A stretch of 64,000 nucleotides of DNA from Nilaparvata lugens (GCF_014356525.2 NC_052506.1:23822707-23886706), one strand, 5' to 3'; shown: positions 1-12,435, counted from the first letter of the stretch. Numbers and translations: made by a program. The notes: generated from the letters alone by a model not told the origin.

Positions 1-845
1 ATAACCCCATTAGCCCCATAACAATGCTCTCATTAATTAGATCTGCAATCAAATGTAGAAGATTCAATTAGGGTTAGAAGGTTGAAAAAAGATGATCACT
101 ATTACAAAAATATATTCAATGAAGTTTTTATTTTTCACTTTCCTTCCCTACCTACTACCGTCATGGGCGTACAAGGAAAATGCACCAAGTCCAATTTTTC
201 TAAACTTTGATTAATCATTAGATTTTAATTAATTAGTTTTTAAACTATGAATGTTTAGTAATTAATCATCAAACAAATGAAGAATATTTAATTTCTTGCA
301 GTATGAAGTTAGTTTGTGAAAAATCACTAGAAGGAAATTATGATTCATGTTAGAAATTAGAAATTGATTTCCTGAAAAATTTACTTTTATGGACTTTCCT
401 TATATGCCCATGGATGTAATAGTATATTTCGCACCTAGAGCAGAAAATGAGAGCCGGAAAAACATTTTTGCCCGTGGTGCGAACGCTATTTTTCGCCACA
501 CACAAAAATAAACAATATAATTATATATGAGAATAGTTGTTTACTAAGCACTTCCTAAAGCAGAAGTGGAAGGTGATAGCTCTAGCAAATCTGAGGTAAT
601 CTGAATATCAGGAAATTGTCCAAGTATTTTTATTTTTTATTCTGATTTGTCTAAATAACCTAAAAGATGATGTTCAATTATGTGGGAGGTTATACTTTTT
701 TATTCTTTCAAATGACAATAAGATGATATTATTATAAATGTTTTAATTAGCCTATTGAATAATGAACACAAATAATGAAAAGTTTTTTGATCAGCTGTTT
801 TTTGATCACCTCTCTTTGTTCCATGTTAGCGGCTGGAAAGGGTAC
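1..845. other. AT-rich DNA, no gene recognised
   Basis: No exon with coherent splice phase, RNA gene or known repeat was recognised. A short stretch at 551-597 is flanked by AG and GTAATC but does not splice in phase to the exon at 1566, so it is not called. Confidence 0.5.
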
Positions 846-914
846 TCTTTCCGGCCTAGGCCGGAAAGAAACATGTTCTGACGTCAGACGAGAGTCGTCT
901 GAAAACAATGTTTT
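846..914. repeat. cluster of adjacent perfect palindromes
   Basis: A 24-bp perfect palindrome (846-869, centre CCTAGG) is followed by a 12-bp perfect palindrome (877-888, centre GACGTC), an 8-bp-arm hairpin with a 3-bp loop (884-902) and a short AAAAC/GTTTT hairpin (902-914). The patch is GC-rich in AT-rich surroundings. It lies inside an 86-codon open frame (775-1035) that begins with a hydrophobic segment but has no other support. It may be part of a dispersed repeat. Confidence 0.7.
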
Positions 915-1103
915 TCAGATCTACGTAGGGACTGGAAAACAGCTGCTTTCTGTGCAGTGTGGCGAAAAGAAAGTATTGCTTTCACAAAACCATATTTGTT
1001 TCAGGGCAAATGAGTCTGATTTGCTATTGATCTAAATGTTTTCAAATAAAAATTTAATTCTTCGTGACATTCATGTAACTCATGAGATTTCATTTTAAAA
1101 TGA

Positions 1104-1352
1104 GGGTGACTGTTTCTTGATCCATTCCAAATTGCGATGTTTGTCATTTGTCAACACACTATTTGGTCATTTCAACACCGACACGCAGTCATTTATCTTA
1201 TGTAATGAACGATTTTGTTTACTTGCTTCTTTCGTTTCAAGAACAAAATGGTTCTTATTTAATTCATAAAATCAATGACTGCATGTCTGTGTTGAAATGA
1301 TCAAAGTGTGTTAATACATCGCAGTTCGGAATGGATCAAGAACCATCAACTT
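1104..1352. repeat. foldback repeat with ~80-90 bp arms
   Basis: The left arm (about 1104-1194) and right arm (about 1272-1352) are imperfect inverted copies. Both contain CTTGATCCATTCC, TGCGATGT, CAACACACT and CATTTCAACAC in the same order on opposite strands. The ~77-bp spacer is AT-rich. This is the form of a MITE or foldback element; no target duplication was established. Confidence 0.75.
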
Positions 1353-1565
1353 TTGTAAAAAAGGCGTAACAACCAAAACTAATATATTTTTCCTCTAAAT
1401 AAATAATTGATTGTGACAACTTATAGTCGCTTTGATCGAATATCAATTTCACTACGGCACTACAAATGTTCGATACTATGTTATAATAATAAAATAATAT
1501 TTTATATTCCTTACAGAATGGATCAAAATTGTGAATATAATTGTTAATTTTGATATTTTTTACAG

Positions 1566-1668
1566 ATGTAACTACATCTGTAACTACTGCGGATGATTCC
1601 TATTTGAGACCAAGACTGGACAGTTCCTATATGCTTGATTGTGGAAGTGATGAGGCTCTCAAATGTAG
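1566..1668 (+). CDS. internal exon of an unidentified gene
   Basis: The exon lies between a good acceptor (TATTTTTTACAG) and a donor (AG|GTGGGT). Read with a phase-1 entry it is open and encodes xVTTSVTTADDSYLRPR followed by LDSSYMLDCGSDEALKC, leaving a two-base AG. That phase fits exactly the exon at 4892, where AG + A makes Arg. The product is acidic and Ser/Thr-rich, and I do not recognise the family. The preceding exon must end in phase 1; none was found to the left, so it probably lies outside the window or beyond a long intron. Confidence 0.5.
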
Positions 1669-1949
1669 GTGGGTTCCATATCATTTGTAAACTTCTCACA
1701 GTATTATTTCGGTGTATAAACATTGAATTTGCCTAGTTGAAAGTTGTGTGTATATTTTTGGCTTCAAAATTTTCTGAAATAACTTAATTTATTCAAAGTG
1801 CGGTGATATGAAGTGCAAAATTTGACTATAATTTGGTATTTTAATTATTCTAAATTCAAAATTTCCAGCTAATATATATTCTTGGACAGAACTTTGAACT
1901 TTAAATTTCCTCAGTAAGAACATAACCTATTTTTTTCGGACATTTCTTT

Positions 1950-2061
1950 ATTTATGAAATTTGGGAACAGAATAGTTTTGGGCTATGCCTGTTGTTCTAT
2001 CCCGATCATATTCATATGATTTGTATATTATATCAACGAATAAATAAATAAATAAATAAAT
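1950..2061 (+). mobile_element. 3' end of a non-LTR retrotransposon with (AATA)n tail
   Basis: The segment begins near AAATTTGGGAACAGAATAG, passes through TGTTGTTCTATCCCGATCAT and ends in a run of AATA units. A close second copy lies at 45788-45890. A shared unique segment followed by a simple A-rich tail is typical of LINE 3' ends. Confidence 0.55.
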
Positions 2062-2889
2062 TTTGAACAATCGTTGCTGTAGCATTTTTTCTGAGAGAAG
2101 GAAGAACCTTGGTTCACCGAAAACGTTGGCTTACTTAGTTGAGTTTGAAAACGGTTCATCTCTTACAGGAAGTGGACCAGTCACCTTCCTAAAGCTATCA
2201 TAAAAACGTCACTCTTTTGGTAGATGTCCTATTCCATTGAAACAATTTATGACAAGGTTAATCCCGTTAACACAATTAAAAAAATGGTATAGGCTACTTG
2301 AAGCATAGAGTAAAGATACCGTTAGGTATAAACAATTATTCGTCTATGCTTGAAGGTACTGTAGATGATTGGAGATTAATTAAAATCTTTGTTTCTAGTT
2401 TTGATGTAGGGTATTTTCTCTATAATGATTGAGAATATGATGCTGCTATTTTCGGATATTGCTATATCGAGACTAGAGCATTTATTCAAATTCAAATTTA
2501 AATTCATTTTCTCAAAAAACATACTCAATTATAATAATATAATATTATAATATCTAAAAATAATACAAGAAAAATACTATTAAAATATATAAAAATACTC
2601 CCAAAACTGCAATATATTTTTCAAGTCCATCTATGTTTAAGGAGTAGCCTACAAGGTAAAACCTGTGCGTAGACCTATTCATGTAGCCTAATCGTCAAAT
2701 GAAATTTAAATCTCATTCCTTCATCGCTTTGATATCATTGTTTATGCTTATATACTTTTATTTGTAAAAAATTATCAAGTTTTTCAAAACTCTTTCACAT
2801 TTTCAAAATAAGTGATACAAGGGAATAAAATGATTGCTTTAACTTTTTGTGTAGTTGAGAAGTTGATATTGTGGTAATTATTCATATTA

Positions 2890-3067
2890 AATAGAAATAC
2901 TAAGAAATTGTCAAAAACCACAGATTTATTGATAGTTAGAAAGGCCGGTTTTGATAAACTGAGATGAACTGAGTTTATCAGAGATTGACAATGGTGTAAC
3001 AACCGAAACCGGTCTTTCTAACTATCAATAAATCTGTGGTTTTGACAATTTCTTAGTATTTTTATTC
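2890..3067. repeat. foldback repeat, ~62-bp arms
   Basis: Arm 2890-2952 and arm 3005-3067 are inverted copies; both contain ACTAAGAAATTGTCAAA, CCACAGATTTATTGATAG and TTAGAAAG..CCGGTTT. The loop holds a smaller hairpin (GATAAACT / AGTTTATC). MITE-like; the family was not recognised. Confidence 0.8.
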
Positions 3068-3164
3068 AATTGAAATCATTGCTTCAAGATCAGCATGCAT
3101 TATTCTGACTAACTGTTTATGCTAATTTGTTTCTTTTGTCAAAATTTATTCGATAAAGGGTATA

Positions 3165-3294
3165 GATGAAAAGTTTGGAAGACAGTTTTGACCCCGCAGT
3201 TTTGTTTTGGGTAGTAAGGAGGTTATCATATCAAAAGTACCCACTAATGAATCACCCCCTAACCCTTTAGCACAAGGGGTTAGGGGGTGATTCA
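3165..3294 (-). repeat. C-rich hairpin repeat, copy 1
   Basis: Contains a near-perfect hairpin at 3248-3294 with 21-bp arms (TGAATCACCCCCTAACCC...) around a 5-base loop. On the minus strand it continues into a block with CCTTACTAC, CTGCGGGGTCAAA and TTCCAAAC that recurs at 28640, 29110 and 29640. Confidence 0.7.
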
Positions 3295-3342
3295 TTCACA
3301 TAATTGTCAATCATTCACATAAGCTTGATTAATCAGTTTATC

Positions 3343-3397
<55 letters not shown>
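3343..3397 (+). repeat. (ATG)18 microsatellite
   Basis: An uninterrupted 55-bp run of ATG units. It creates an artificial poly-Met open frame (3304-3531) that should not be annotated as a gene. Confidence 0.95.
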
Positions 3398-4044
3398 CAG
3401 TTATCCCAGTTACTATAGTTACTATAGAAATGATTTTTCGAGAGGAATCTATTGCCTTCGCGTTATCTTTAATACTAAAGCTTAAAAATTCAAGGAAAGT
3501 AACTATACTATACCCAATTCAAGTAACATAGAATATAAACGATTCAGCCTTCCTTTAAAATAGTTGTATGTATTGGTTTCTCATTTTTTTCTATGTATTT
3601 TCCATCTCATATCGATATGGGTAAAGAATAGAAACACTTGCATAACCGACCTTCAGCATGTTTACTCTTGGAAAATTCTTGGATTCTTGGAAAATTCCTG
3701 CTTGGAACGGAAGCTCAACAAAAATGTATTATTACATCATGAAACTGTTATATAAGTCCATCCTTGAACATAAACCGAGTTAATTTTTATTCTTAGTAAT
3801 AATTATTATTGCTAGCTTTGGTCACATAATTCACTTTATGTGTATTACTTTCAACAGTAAATAATAACTTGATAAAATCTTATGGGAAAAATATTCCTGA
3901 CTATATTCTCAAGTCAAAAACTGAGAATGGCGGAAGAAGTTTTGTCTTTAAAATGCTTCCACTACTATTAACGTAGCTTAATCTCCCATCCAATTGGAAA
4001 GAATTGATGTTATTTATTATGAAAGTTGAAGAATTTTAATATTC

Positions 4045-4075
4045 ATGCTGACAGTTTGAAGTGAATCTCACTATG
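4045..4075 (-). repeat. MITE terminal repeat (GTCAGC family), lone right end
   Basis: ATGCTGACAGTTTGAAGTGAATCTCACTAT is the right terminal inverted repeat of a family with fuller copies at 6421, 9187, 15329, 19548, 32195 and 43035. No left end was found nearby. Confidence 0.6.
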
Positions 4076-4891
4076 GATCTTGTCTGTGACTAATACCTAA
4101 GTGTATTATTGATCACATTTGATAAATTTTCAAAAGCATTAGTATTTTTTATATAAGGTAGTACGGTGTGCAGATATCAAGCCTTTTTTAATAGTAAATA
4201 AATGTATTTGAAATTTGCTAATCCATTAAAAACGCCCTGTATTTCAGAATAGTATTTAGAATCGACGGTAAATACGGTATATTTTGTTCTTTAATGACCT
4301 ACCGAAGTTGAAAAACATTTACAGTACAGACAAATGCTTTTAAAAGTTAAATGAAAATGCTTATTAAAGCTATAAAAGGATCTTCGTATTAAAGTTTTTA
4401 AAATCTATATGAGGATCAAGAAAAAATATATGCTTTTCAAAGCTATATGAGATGGAGAAAGATAACATATATTTGACACAAGAGTTCATTACCACAAATC
4501 AGGTTTTTTCGATACAACTCGAATTCATTGGCAATTTGTCAATGGACCACTGGTTGGTTAACTTAGGGAACTTTGCGTTCTTCTACTCTACTGGAATCCA
4601 AAACTGGTTTTCATGCGTCATGTGAGGAATCCCATTGTTTTGATCAGAATATCCGTTGGAATTCTTTGTTTCCCAAATAAATAAAGTAGAAGGAGGCTTA
4701 ATCTAACAATAATCGCTTTGATAATATTGCTTTGATTGCTTTGATAATAATTCTTCCTATTGGAATTGGGAAAACTTGACTTTTACCCACACTAACTTTT
4801 ATTCTCCTTTGAAATTCAATGATTATTCTCCTTTGAAATTCAATGATTTGTGTAAGTTTATTCTCAATTAACTCAATTTATTTTGTTACAG

Positions 4892-4967
4892 ATATGCATC
4901 AAAATACAAGGCTGCAGAATACTTGATAAACCCCAGCAATGTACAAACTAGGGCCAATTCATCTTGA
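4892..4967 (+). CDS. terminal exon of an unidentified gene
   Basis: The acceptor TTTTGTTACAG precedes the exon. It completes the split Arg codon of the exon at 1566-1668, encodes YASKYKAAEYLINPSNVQ then TRANSS, and ends at TGA (4965-4967). The exact phase agreement across a 3.2-kb intron, both splice sites and the clean stop support a real 3' end. No homologue is recognised. A possible polyadenylation signal AATAAA lies at 5490-5495, about 520 bp downstream. Confidence 0.5.
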
Positions 4968-6420
4968 ACCTATCCTATAAGGTTAGTTATTAAGCTGTCG
5001 AAAACAATGCTATTCCTATTCGAATGTTCTTAATTTAGTTTTTCAATAGCTAAGACATTAACACTATTTTTATGAGTTTATTTTGAAATCAATTTATTCG
5101 GAAATGATCATCTCAGTATTTGGATGTAAAACTTTAATGTTTTAAGAATAAGTGATACAATGTAGAAGTTCATGAATTAGTTTTTTATTCAATGATAAGT
5201 CACTTATAGTTCTATAAATTGTGTCTCATGAATTAGTATGTGAAATTCGCTTGAATTTCAAATTTGATTGTATCTAATCTGATTTCAATTATGAAGAGAG
5301 AAGCAATAACGATTTTTTATGCATTCTTTGTAGTTAAAAATATATTTTCTGCAAATGAATCTTTAATGTCAGAAAAATGTATTAAAATTTTTAATTTGAT
5401 TGTATCTGCTTCCAGTCAGCTAGAGAAGATTTGGTGATCTTTATTTTGTTCCAAATGTTGTGTTGTAGTTGACAATATTTTGTTTTTGTAATAAATTTGA
5501 ATAGAAACCTTGACTTTCTGACCTTCCTACGTTGTTGCTGCATAATTATGCATTGCTTTATAATCAAATACTATAGATGACTGTGACAGATTGTAAATAT
5601 TTGCATACCATAATCTTGGCTATAATTATTGATCAATGATCAAATTGAGAGAAAAATCAAGGAATTTTAATTGATTCCTGTTTTTCATAAATAATTCCTG
5701 TCGTATAACTATAGGAAAATGCTTTAAATTAACTTTCTCTTCACATCTACTAGCCTCCATGTTATTATATTGTCTTACCAAATCAATGTATTCATGATCT
5801 AGTTTAATTATCTACCTCATTAATTATTGCTATTGTATCCTATTCACGAGTTTATGTGTTTCCTCAAACCCCCCCCCCCCCCCCCCCAAAATATAGAAGG
5901 TCTCGATAAGTGATTTCGGACAACGCAGATCTCAAGAGTTGTTTATTGCAATGAAATTATTTCCTTGATAAAATGTGAAGTTTCACCTCTAAAGTGAATT
6001 TAAGTTTTACCTATTACCAAAAGTTTAGTTACGATATTAATATTATTATCAAGTCTTGAAATTTGTTTGAGAACAAGGTAATAACATAAATTCCATGTGG
6101 AATTACATTTCATGCCAATACTTGCTTAGTTATCGTATAACTTTCCAACCTGATAATTAAATTTTCTAAACTATTTTAAACTAAATTGATAAAAATAAAC
6201 TAAAGTAAGCAATAAAACATTCATTCCACTTGGTATTGATCAATATTCATATTATGATGAGTGTATCTGATAGCTGTTGTGTTAACTGTTGCAATTCCAT
6301 GTTAGTTCAAATGTACGTATGTTTAGAATTGACGTAATAACTCATTTTAAAATGTTCTCATTTAAAAATATCTAGCCGTGGGCCTTTCAACGTGTAAAGG
6401 AATTTAAAATGTCAACTCTT
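4968..6420. other. probable 3'UTR then non-coding AT-rich DNA
   Basis: AATAAA at 5490-5495 is the best candidate end of the transcript whose last coding exon is 4892-4967. The rest has no recognised gene and carries a (C)19 tract at 5869-5887. Confidence 0.4.
5869..5887 (+). repeat. (C)19 homopolymer
   Basis: Nineteen consecutive C residues, unusual in this AT-rich DNA. The length may be inaccurate in an assembly. Confidence 0.9.
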
Positions 6421-6495
6421 CTATAATGAGATTCACTTTAAACTTTTGTTTTTCATTCAATCAATGCTGACAGATTGCAATGAGTCTCACTATAG
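6421..6495. mobile_element. short MITE, GTCAGC family
   Basis: The left end TATAATGAGATTCACTTTAAA and right end TGCTGACAG..GAGTCTCACTATA are inverted repeats about 75 bp apart. Confidence 0.65.
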
Positions 6496-7827
6496 GAAGA
6501 ACCCAACAAGAACCAAGGTACAGTCATTCAAAATCTCATTGTTCTAAATACTCTGAGATTCGTATCAGGAGTAAGTTTTCCCACTATGATATAATTCCTC
6601 AATGGAGTAAATTTGGGTTTTTGCGTTGTAACGAGAAGATGCAGTTTGCATGATCCAAATATTGTACCCACTCAACAACCTTGCAAAGCCAAATAAACCG
6701 GTTTCACGCCACAGTTTGGTAATCGTTTCCGATCAACATTTAATTAAATTCCAGTCATTAGTAAATTGTATAGTAGTGTGTATTTTTCCAATTCATGGCC
6801 GCCTTATTATAATTATTACCTATTTGGGCTGTGTGTAGAATTACGAAATGTATAGTAGAATATCAGTAGACTACATATTTTGTAAGCTAAGCGGTGGCAC
6901 CACGTGTTATTTAGAAAATAGTTGCGAAAATGTATTCCTTGAAACTACATTTTTCCACGTGACATCAAACCTTACTTTATTTAGTTGTATTGTAAGATTC
7001 AATTTGATTATTTTGAATATGTTGTATTTGTACTAAAGATTTTTTTCTATTCTTATATCACTATTAAATATCTATCGCTAATATTAATTTTTCTATTACA
7101 TCTCACTATTGGTGATATTTTGTATTTGTACTGAATATTATATATTTTTTTCTATTCTTATAACACTATTCTATAATATTTTTTCTATGTTATGGATCCA
7201 TTTCTGTGAATTATTAATTTCCGTATTAATTCTTATTGAAAACCTGAAGTGCCTAAAGATGTGTTGATAAAAAACTGTATTATAAAGACTTCATCCTATA
7301 GTTTGAATTGAGTACACATCTCTCTAAAAGAACTTCACTTCCTCCAAAGTTCTCTTGCAAATGTATATTTTTATTGTTTCCAGTTTCAGTTAAGTTTAAA
7401 ACTGACTGATTATGATGATATCAATGATAATTATTGTAATACATCACTTGTAAATCAATTTATTATTTATTTCATTTATTATAGTCTGGTTATACCAATT
7501 ACTTTCACTAATATAATCAATTAATTATCAATATTACAATTGTTTTGTTGACATCAATTATTGAAATGTTCACTTTGTTCTGTTCGAATACAATTTTCAC
7601 GATCTACTTTAATTGAGCCCAACATTATTTTTATTATATTGATATAATATGTAACTATTATAACTGTCGTATCCTTTTCATTCAACATTCAATTATTGTA
7701 TGAGTTATTAAGTCCACGTGATTTAGTTAGAAATTGTTAGATGATGAATGAAACAAGCCTTCAGTTTTAGGTGAATTCCAAACCACCAGGAAGTGCATTT
7801 ATTTTTATGGGGTTCATCGAATAATCA
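6496..7827. other. non-coding AT-rich DNA with a diverged local duplication
   Basis: No gene recognised. 7020-7110 and 7123-7195 are diverged copies sharing TTGTATTTGTACT and TTTTTTTCTATTCTTAT. Confidence 0.45.
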
Positions 7828-8180
7828 AATTAACTTACTTCTTAAGAATTTATTCAATTGACTGAATAATAATTTAACGTTTTATTATTAACGTAAGTTT
7901 TAGATGAATAATCGAATTAAATTTCTTCTTATAAAATTGACTGACCAGTAATTCAATGTTTTACTATTCTACCTGTATTTTTACCAATTAAAAAAAATTA
8001 ATGTTTTTAATAAAACTGTTCAAATAAACTGTACTGTACTCATCTATAGGCTAGACTTACTTCTTATCGAATTTATTAAATTGACTGAACAATAATTCAA
8101 TATTCCATTAATGTTTCATAATTCTCTAAAGAAAATTAACATCTTTAATAACGATTTGACTGTACTGATCTGTAGGCAAG
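7828..8180. repeat. degenerate tandem repeat, ~3 units
   Basis: The block CTTACTTCTTA..GAATTTATT..ATTGACTGA..AATAATTCAAT recurs three times with a spacing near 110-130 bp. The later units also share CTGTACTGATCTGTAGGC-type sequence. Units are strongly diverged. Confidence 0.55.
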
Positions 8181-9186
8181 ACGGAAATGGAATGAAGGAA
8201 GACTAAAATTAGCTAGGAAGGCGAAGAGAAACCTATAAATCTAATGATGGCTGATTGTTTGTGAACTGTCTGAACGTGTGATCTGGTAGCCTGGGGCCTT
8301 CTGCAGCTGTGAAATAATACAGTAACTAGTTATGTGATGGCCAGTCATTACTCAAGTGCAATGTCTTTGAATGGCTTGTAAAACCCCACTCTAGGTCAAT
8401 AGCAAACCTATTTTCAACTGTTACATTGTATAATGTAATTTCAACAGGTTGTTGCCACATAATATTATATAATTTTTAATTTGATTACAATATTTTATAA
8501 TATCATGTGAAATTATTCAGTAATGTGTGATATGTGTTCAATGTTGACAAAATAAAATTGTAATATTTGAAAATTTTGTTTCACGTGTCATTTAAAATAT
8601 CCTATGAAGCTAACTTTTGTTATTTCTTTTTCTTGAGAAAAGAATCACTCAACTAGCCTACTTATTTATTTTATTTGACAAAAATAAAATTGAAACATAT
8701 TTCAAGGTGTGGAATTCTGTTGCTCAGTAGACTTTTAATTTTGCTACAAACATAATACTAAAACAAAAATGATTTAAGATTGAGATTAAATTCATTTATA
8801 ACATAAACGTATTTTTTTGCGAATTCAATTCACGTACAAGGAGAAGTTGTAATCACCTTTGGGGTGAATAAAAGTATAAAATCGTGAATTGCTTTGTCTC
8901 TGGTGTTCCACATTATTTTCCAGAGTGACACAAAATATAAGATTTTCCTCATTCATTGAATTCTGTTATTCCTCTTTTTGGTGGATATTAGCCACTTGAA
9001 AACTCTTGAAATTTGAAAGCGTCAAAACTTATCTATGATAGTCCTACTTCAATATATTTCTATTAAAGCATTATAATGATATTACATAAAATTTTAAACA
9101 ATCTAAACTATGATTTATCAAATTTTCTCCAGAAATATTTTCTTCATAGTGAAGCATTTTTTTTTTACTATATCTTTATGGTAAGT
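8181..9186. other. non-coding AT-rich DNA
   Basis: No gene, RNA gene or recognised repeat was seen, apart from a small inverted repeat near 8430 (ACATTGTATAATGTAAT). Confidence 0.5.
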
Positions 9187-9550
9187 CAGTGAGATTTACT
9201 TCAAACTGTCAGCCTTGACTGAATAGGAAGCATGGACGTTATCATAGAGATAAAATAGCATAAGAAGATTTCCTATCCCATGGTGTAGGACGTTTATGTT
9301 CCAAATTTCACTGTCAACTCAAGCCGATAGTCCTAGTAGTTTTTTCTGGTGAAGATACGTAACGCTGGTAGCCTCTCTTACTGTGCCGTACTGGCACTCT
9401 TACCTCAACATCACAGTCATAATAGACAGTAATCGGCTTGAGTTAACAAAAACAAATTGCTCATTTATATCATGGGATATCTTCTTATGTTATTATTTCT
9501 CAATGATGCTTTTATAAGGAATCTGAACAGTATGAAATGAATCTTACTAT
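9187..9550. mobile_element. large hairpin MITE, GTCAGC family
   Basis: Outer ends (GTGAGATTTACTTCAAACTG at 9190 and its diverged inverse at 9523-9550) enclose further inverted segments: AAGAAGATTTCCTATCCCATG against CATGGGATATCTTCTTATG, and ACTCAAGCCGAT against ATCGGCTTGAGT. The whole can fold into one long stem of about 360 bp. Confidence 0.7.
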
Positions 9551-9739
9551 ATTATGACTATGCGGTTGGTAAACCCCAGGTTCAACGGGATTCCTCTCTT
9601 AATGCTAAGCTACTGAGAGCGCTATTCAAGTTGACAAACGTTCAATTCTCTTTCACTAAACAAAAATCTAAATTACAGTATTGTAAATTTCTGACATTAT
9701 TTAAAAAAAAATGAATTCTTCCTCTTAAGTGCTCGAAAC

Positions 9740-10003
9740 TAGTTGTGTGTATATTAAGAAAGTATGAAGGGGTAATTTTAGTTCAAGTATAAAGAGAGAA
9801 TTCATATAATAATTAAGCTTAAACATATCTTCATTTTAGATACTAAGAGAGAATTCATATAATAATTAAACTTAAACATATATTCATTTTAGATACTTTG
9901 ATATTATCACCAATAAATTATGATAAAATATATAGTAAAGCAATGAAAAATTAAATATGAAGCATTGATATCTCACCGGTGGCTTTAGGTATATTTCCAG
10001 TTT
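9740..10003 (+). repeat. direct repeat A, left copy
   Basis: Shares long blocks with 10920-11119, including AAGTATGAAGGGGTAATTTT and GAAGCATTGATATCTCACCG. This copy contains an extra internal tandem duplication of ~53 bp (9790-9897). The two copies bracket the MITE at 10535-10924. Confidence 0.75.
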
Positions 10004-10534
10004 AAATCCAGTCGAGATAATGAAAAATGATGATAAATATGATTTTTTTGGTTCTTGTAAAAATCACAGTATTGGAGAGATAAACAATATTCAACTAAAA
10101 AATATCACTCTATCTTAAATCTCAGCAAGTTGATCATATCAAAATAATGTAAAGTGTGTGTAGGTATCGAATAAAATGCAAAATGTGAGTGTCTATTCCA
10201 ATTTAATATACATAGCCTATAATTAAATTTTTTTAAATGTAAAAATCGCTTTCCGGAGGTTCTGAACGAACACAGAAGTTTGGAGATTATGTAGGTATCA
10301 CCCCCAGCAAAACGTGAAATTCTATACCTATATTATTTTATCTAAAACAATTTTAGATTACCGTATTTCAAGCAATTTATTCACCAAAAAGTGTACATAA
10401 AATGCATCCACAGAGATTTTAGACAGCTTTTAATATTATTTTTATCTTGAATATTATCCAATAAAGTATTTTGATAGCGCTACTTGAATTGTTTAATTAT
10501 TATAGAAATTACAAGTACCCTCTTCAGTGATCGA

Positions 10535-10924
10535 TACTATAGTGAAGTTCACGTTATAATGGCAGTGGAGAAAGATAGAACAACGTTGCCGATCCTCACT
10601 GTCTAGTCAATGCCTACCTGACGGTAGCTGACACAGGTTTATTGATGTAATATTAACTGACCATCCTTGTTTAAAATTATCAATTTATTATACTGTATTT
10701 TATTAAGCAAGAAATTTTATTTTTCTATAATTTTATAATGAACTTTCATAATTAAGATGAAATATATTGTGAATTAATTATTAATTCTACATTGTTAAAA
10801 GACGATCTGGCAACAGAGCGAAGCGAGAAAGAGATGGCGCTATCCGCTTTGTTGAATGATAGACAAGGATAGCAATACCATTACCAATCAAACACTGCCA
10901 TTATAACGTGGACCTCACTATAGT
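10535..10924. mobile_element. MITE with ~32-bp terminal inverted repeats
   Basis: The left end ACTATAGTGAAGTTCACGTT and right end AACGTGGACCTCACTATAGT are inverted repeats that continue through ATAATGGCAGTG. A second copy of the family is at 14408-15276; both share GAAAGATAGAACA and GAATGATAGACA internally. No coding capacity. Confidence 0.75.
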
Positions 10925-11119
10925 TGTGTTTATATGAAAAGGTATGAAGGAGTAATTTTCTAGTTCAAGTTAGTACAAAGAGAGAATTTTCAATAGTAAT
11001 TAAACTTGAAAATATATTTATTTTAGATACTTTGATACTATCACCAATAAAATATAGAATTAAAAAAATAAAATATGAAGCATTGATATCTCACCGGTGG
11101 CTTTAGGTATATTTCCAGA
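10920..11119 (+). repeat. direct repeat A, right copy
   Basis: Copy of 9740-10003 lacking the internal 53-bp duplication. It ends in the shared GGTGGCTTTAGGTATATTTC. Confidence 0.75.
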
Positions 11120-11240
11120 TTTGTATATAGGATGCGGTAGGTCACACAACTATCACTTATTGAACGTTGAACTTGGAGTTAACCCAGTGTTTAGACCGGT
11201 CTTCTGAGCTGTTCCACTGTTAAACTCTTATTAAAAGTCC

Positions 11241-12435
11241 GTGCAAATATTGAATTCGGACCTCGTCTTTCCACTATCACTGTCTTCTTCTAATCTGTTG
11301 TTCAGCCACTTCTTTCTGGTAGTCGTCACCTCAAGGATGAACTCCGGGAGGAGGGAGACATTCTAGAGAAAGAGAGAGAGAGGAGGAGACATTCTAGATA
11401 GAGAGAGCATAACTTGTGACCAGTTTAATATTACCATAACTTCTATAAAAATATTAATCTTAACTTGGAGAAGAAAGGGTGACATTATAGCATAACTTGT
11501 GCTCAGTCTAGTATTGATCTCCACTTATTTTGGTTGAATGCCGGTGTATGTGTTAATATTATTTTATTCATGCACAGACAATAAATACAAAGCTTATTAA
11601 TTAACACAAATAACCTGTGACCAGTTTAATATATTGATAATTGATCACTACTTATTATATTTTGATGTTAGTTTTTCTTATATTTATTCATTCATACACA
11701 AATTACACAATACGCACGGTATTAATTAATACGAATGAAACAACTCACTACTATTGAACCGTCAGCTAATTCTTCTTCTTTCAGCTTAATCGTTTGATTG
11801 GTTGGCAGCCTTCCATCCAAATCTGTCCATTGCTACATTGTCGGCTAATTGTAATGAAATACAAATTCATAGGTCCGGTTGCACAAAAGTATGTTAAATG
11901 TTGACTGTGATTAAGTGCTGATTAAAGACTTCCGCTTCTCTGATTGGTTCTCGTGGCATTTAACCGTCATTCAATCGCTGTTAAATTCAACAGACTTTTG
12001 TGCAACAGGGCAATAGTATGCTAGTTGCTTAAATCAATTGTTTAACAATGTTTATTGTCTGGTATGTTATCTAATGAAATTAGGAAAGTGAACTCTAGTT
12101 AAGTTTTTTTATTGTTCAAATTAAATTTATATCTAGATATTTCAATCATTATCTAAATCAATCAAAATCTAGATATTTGATAATATAAACAAATATTCAT
12201 AGAATAAAATAAATAAAATATAATGCTCATGAATAATGATACAAAATTAGTTTTTTAGTATTTTCTTCTAAATTTGACACAAATAATTATCATTATTACA
12301 GAAAAATATTTGGAACTATAATTTTCCTTTTGAGTTGATGTATTTACCATTAGAAAACATGAATCTGTTAAATCATTATCCTTGAAAAATATTTTTGCAT
12401 AATTTATGCAATTTTTTAAATGGGGGTTGTGCTAT
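11241..12435 (+). repeat. 1.2-kb direct duplication, left copy
   Basis: Runs from GTGCAAATATTGAATTCGG to GGGGGTTGTGCTAT. It is nearly identical to 13136-14325, with scattered substitutions and small indels. It includes a complete hairpin MITE at 11874-12010, so the duplication happened after that MITE inserted. Confidence 0.9.
11874..12010. mobile_element. hairpin MITE, GGTTGCACAAAAG family
   Basis: The ends GGTTGCACAAAAG and CTTTTGTGCAAC are inverted, and the interior continues the hairpin (GATTAAGTGCTGATTAAA, TCTGATTGGTTCTCGTG). Related copies are at 13766-13902 (by duplication) and 34914-35051. Confidence 0.75.

Noticed and set aside
551..597. Exon-like block ending in GAG|GTAATC
   Set aside because: Neither open frame leaves the phase needed to join the exon at 1566, and the acceptor is weak.
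775..1035. 86-codon open frame starting with a signal-peptide-like segment
   Set aside because: Single open frame over a palindrome cluster, no splice context or recognised domain; may be chance.
3304..3531. Poly-methionine open frame
   Set aside because: Produced by an ATG microsatellite.
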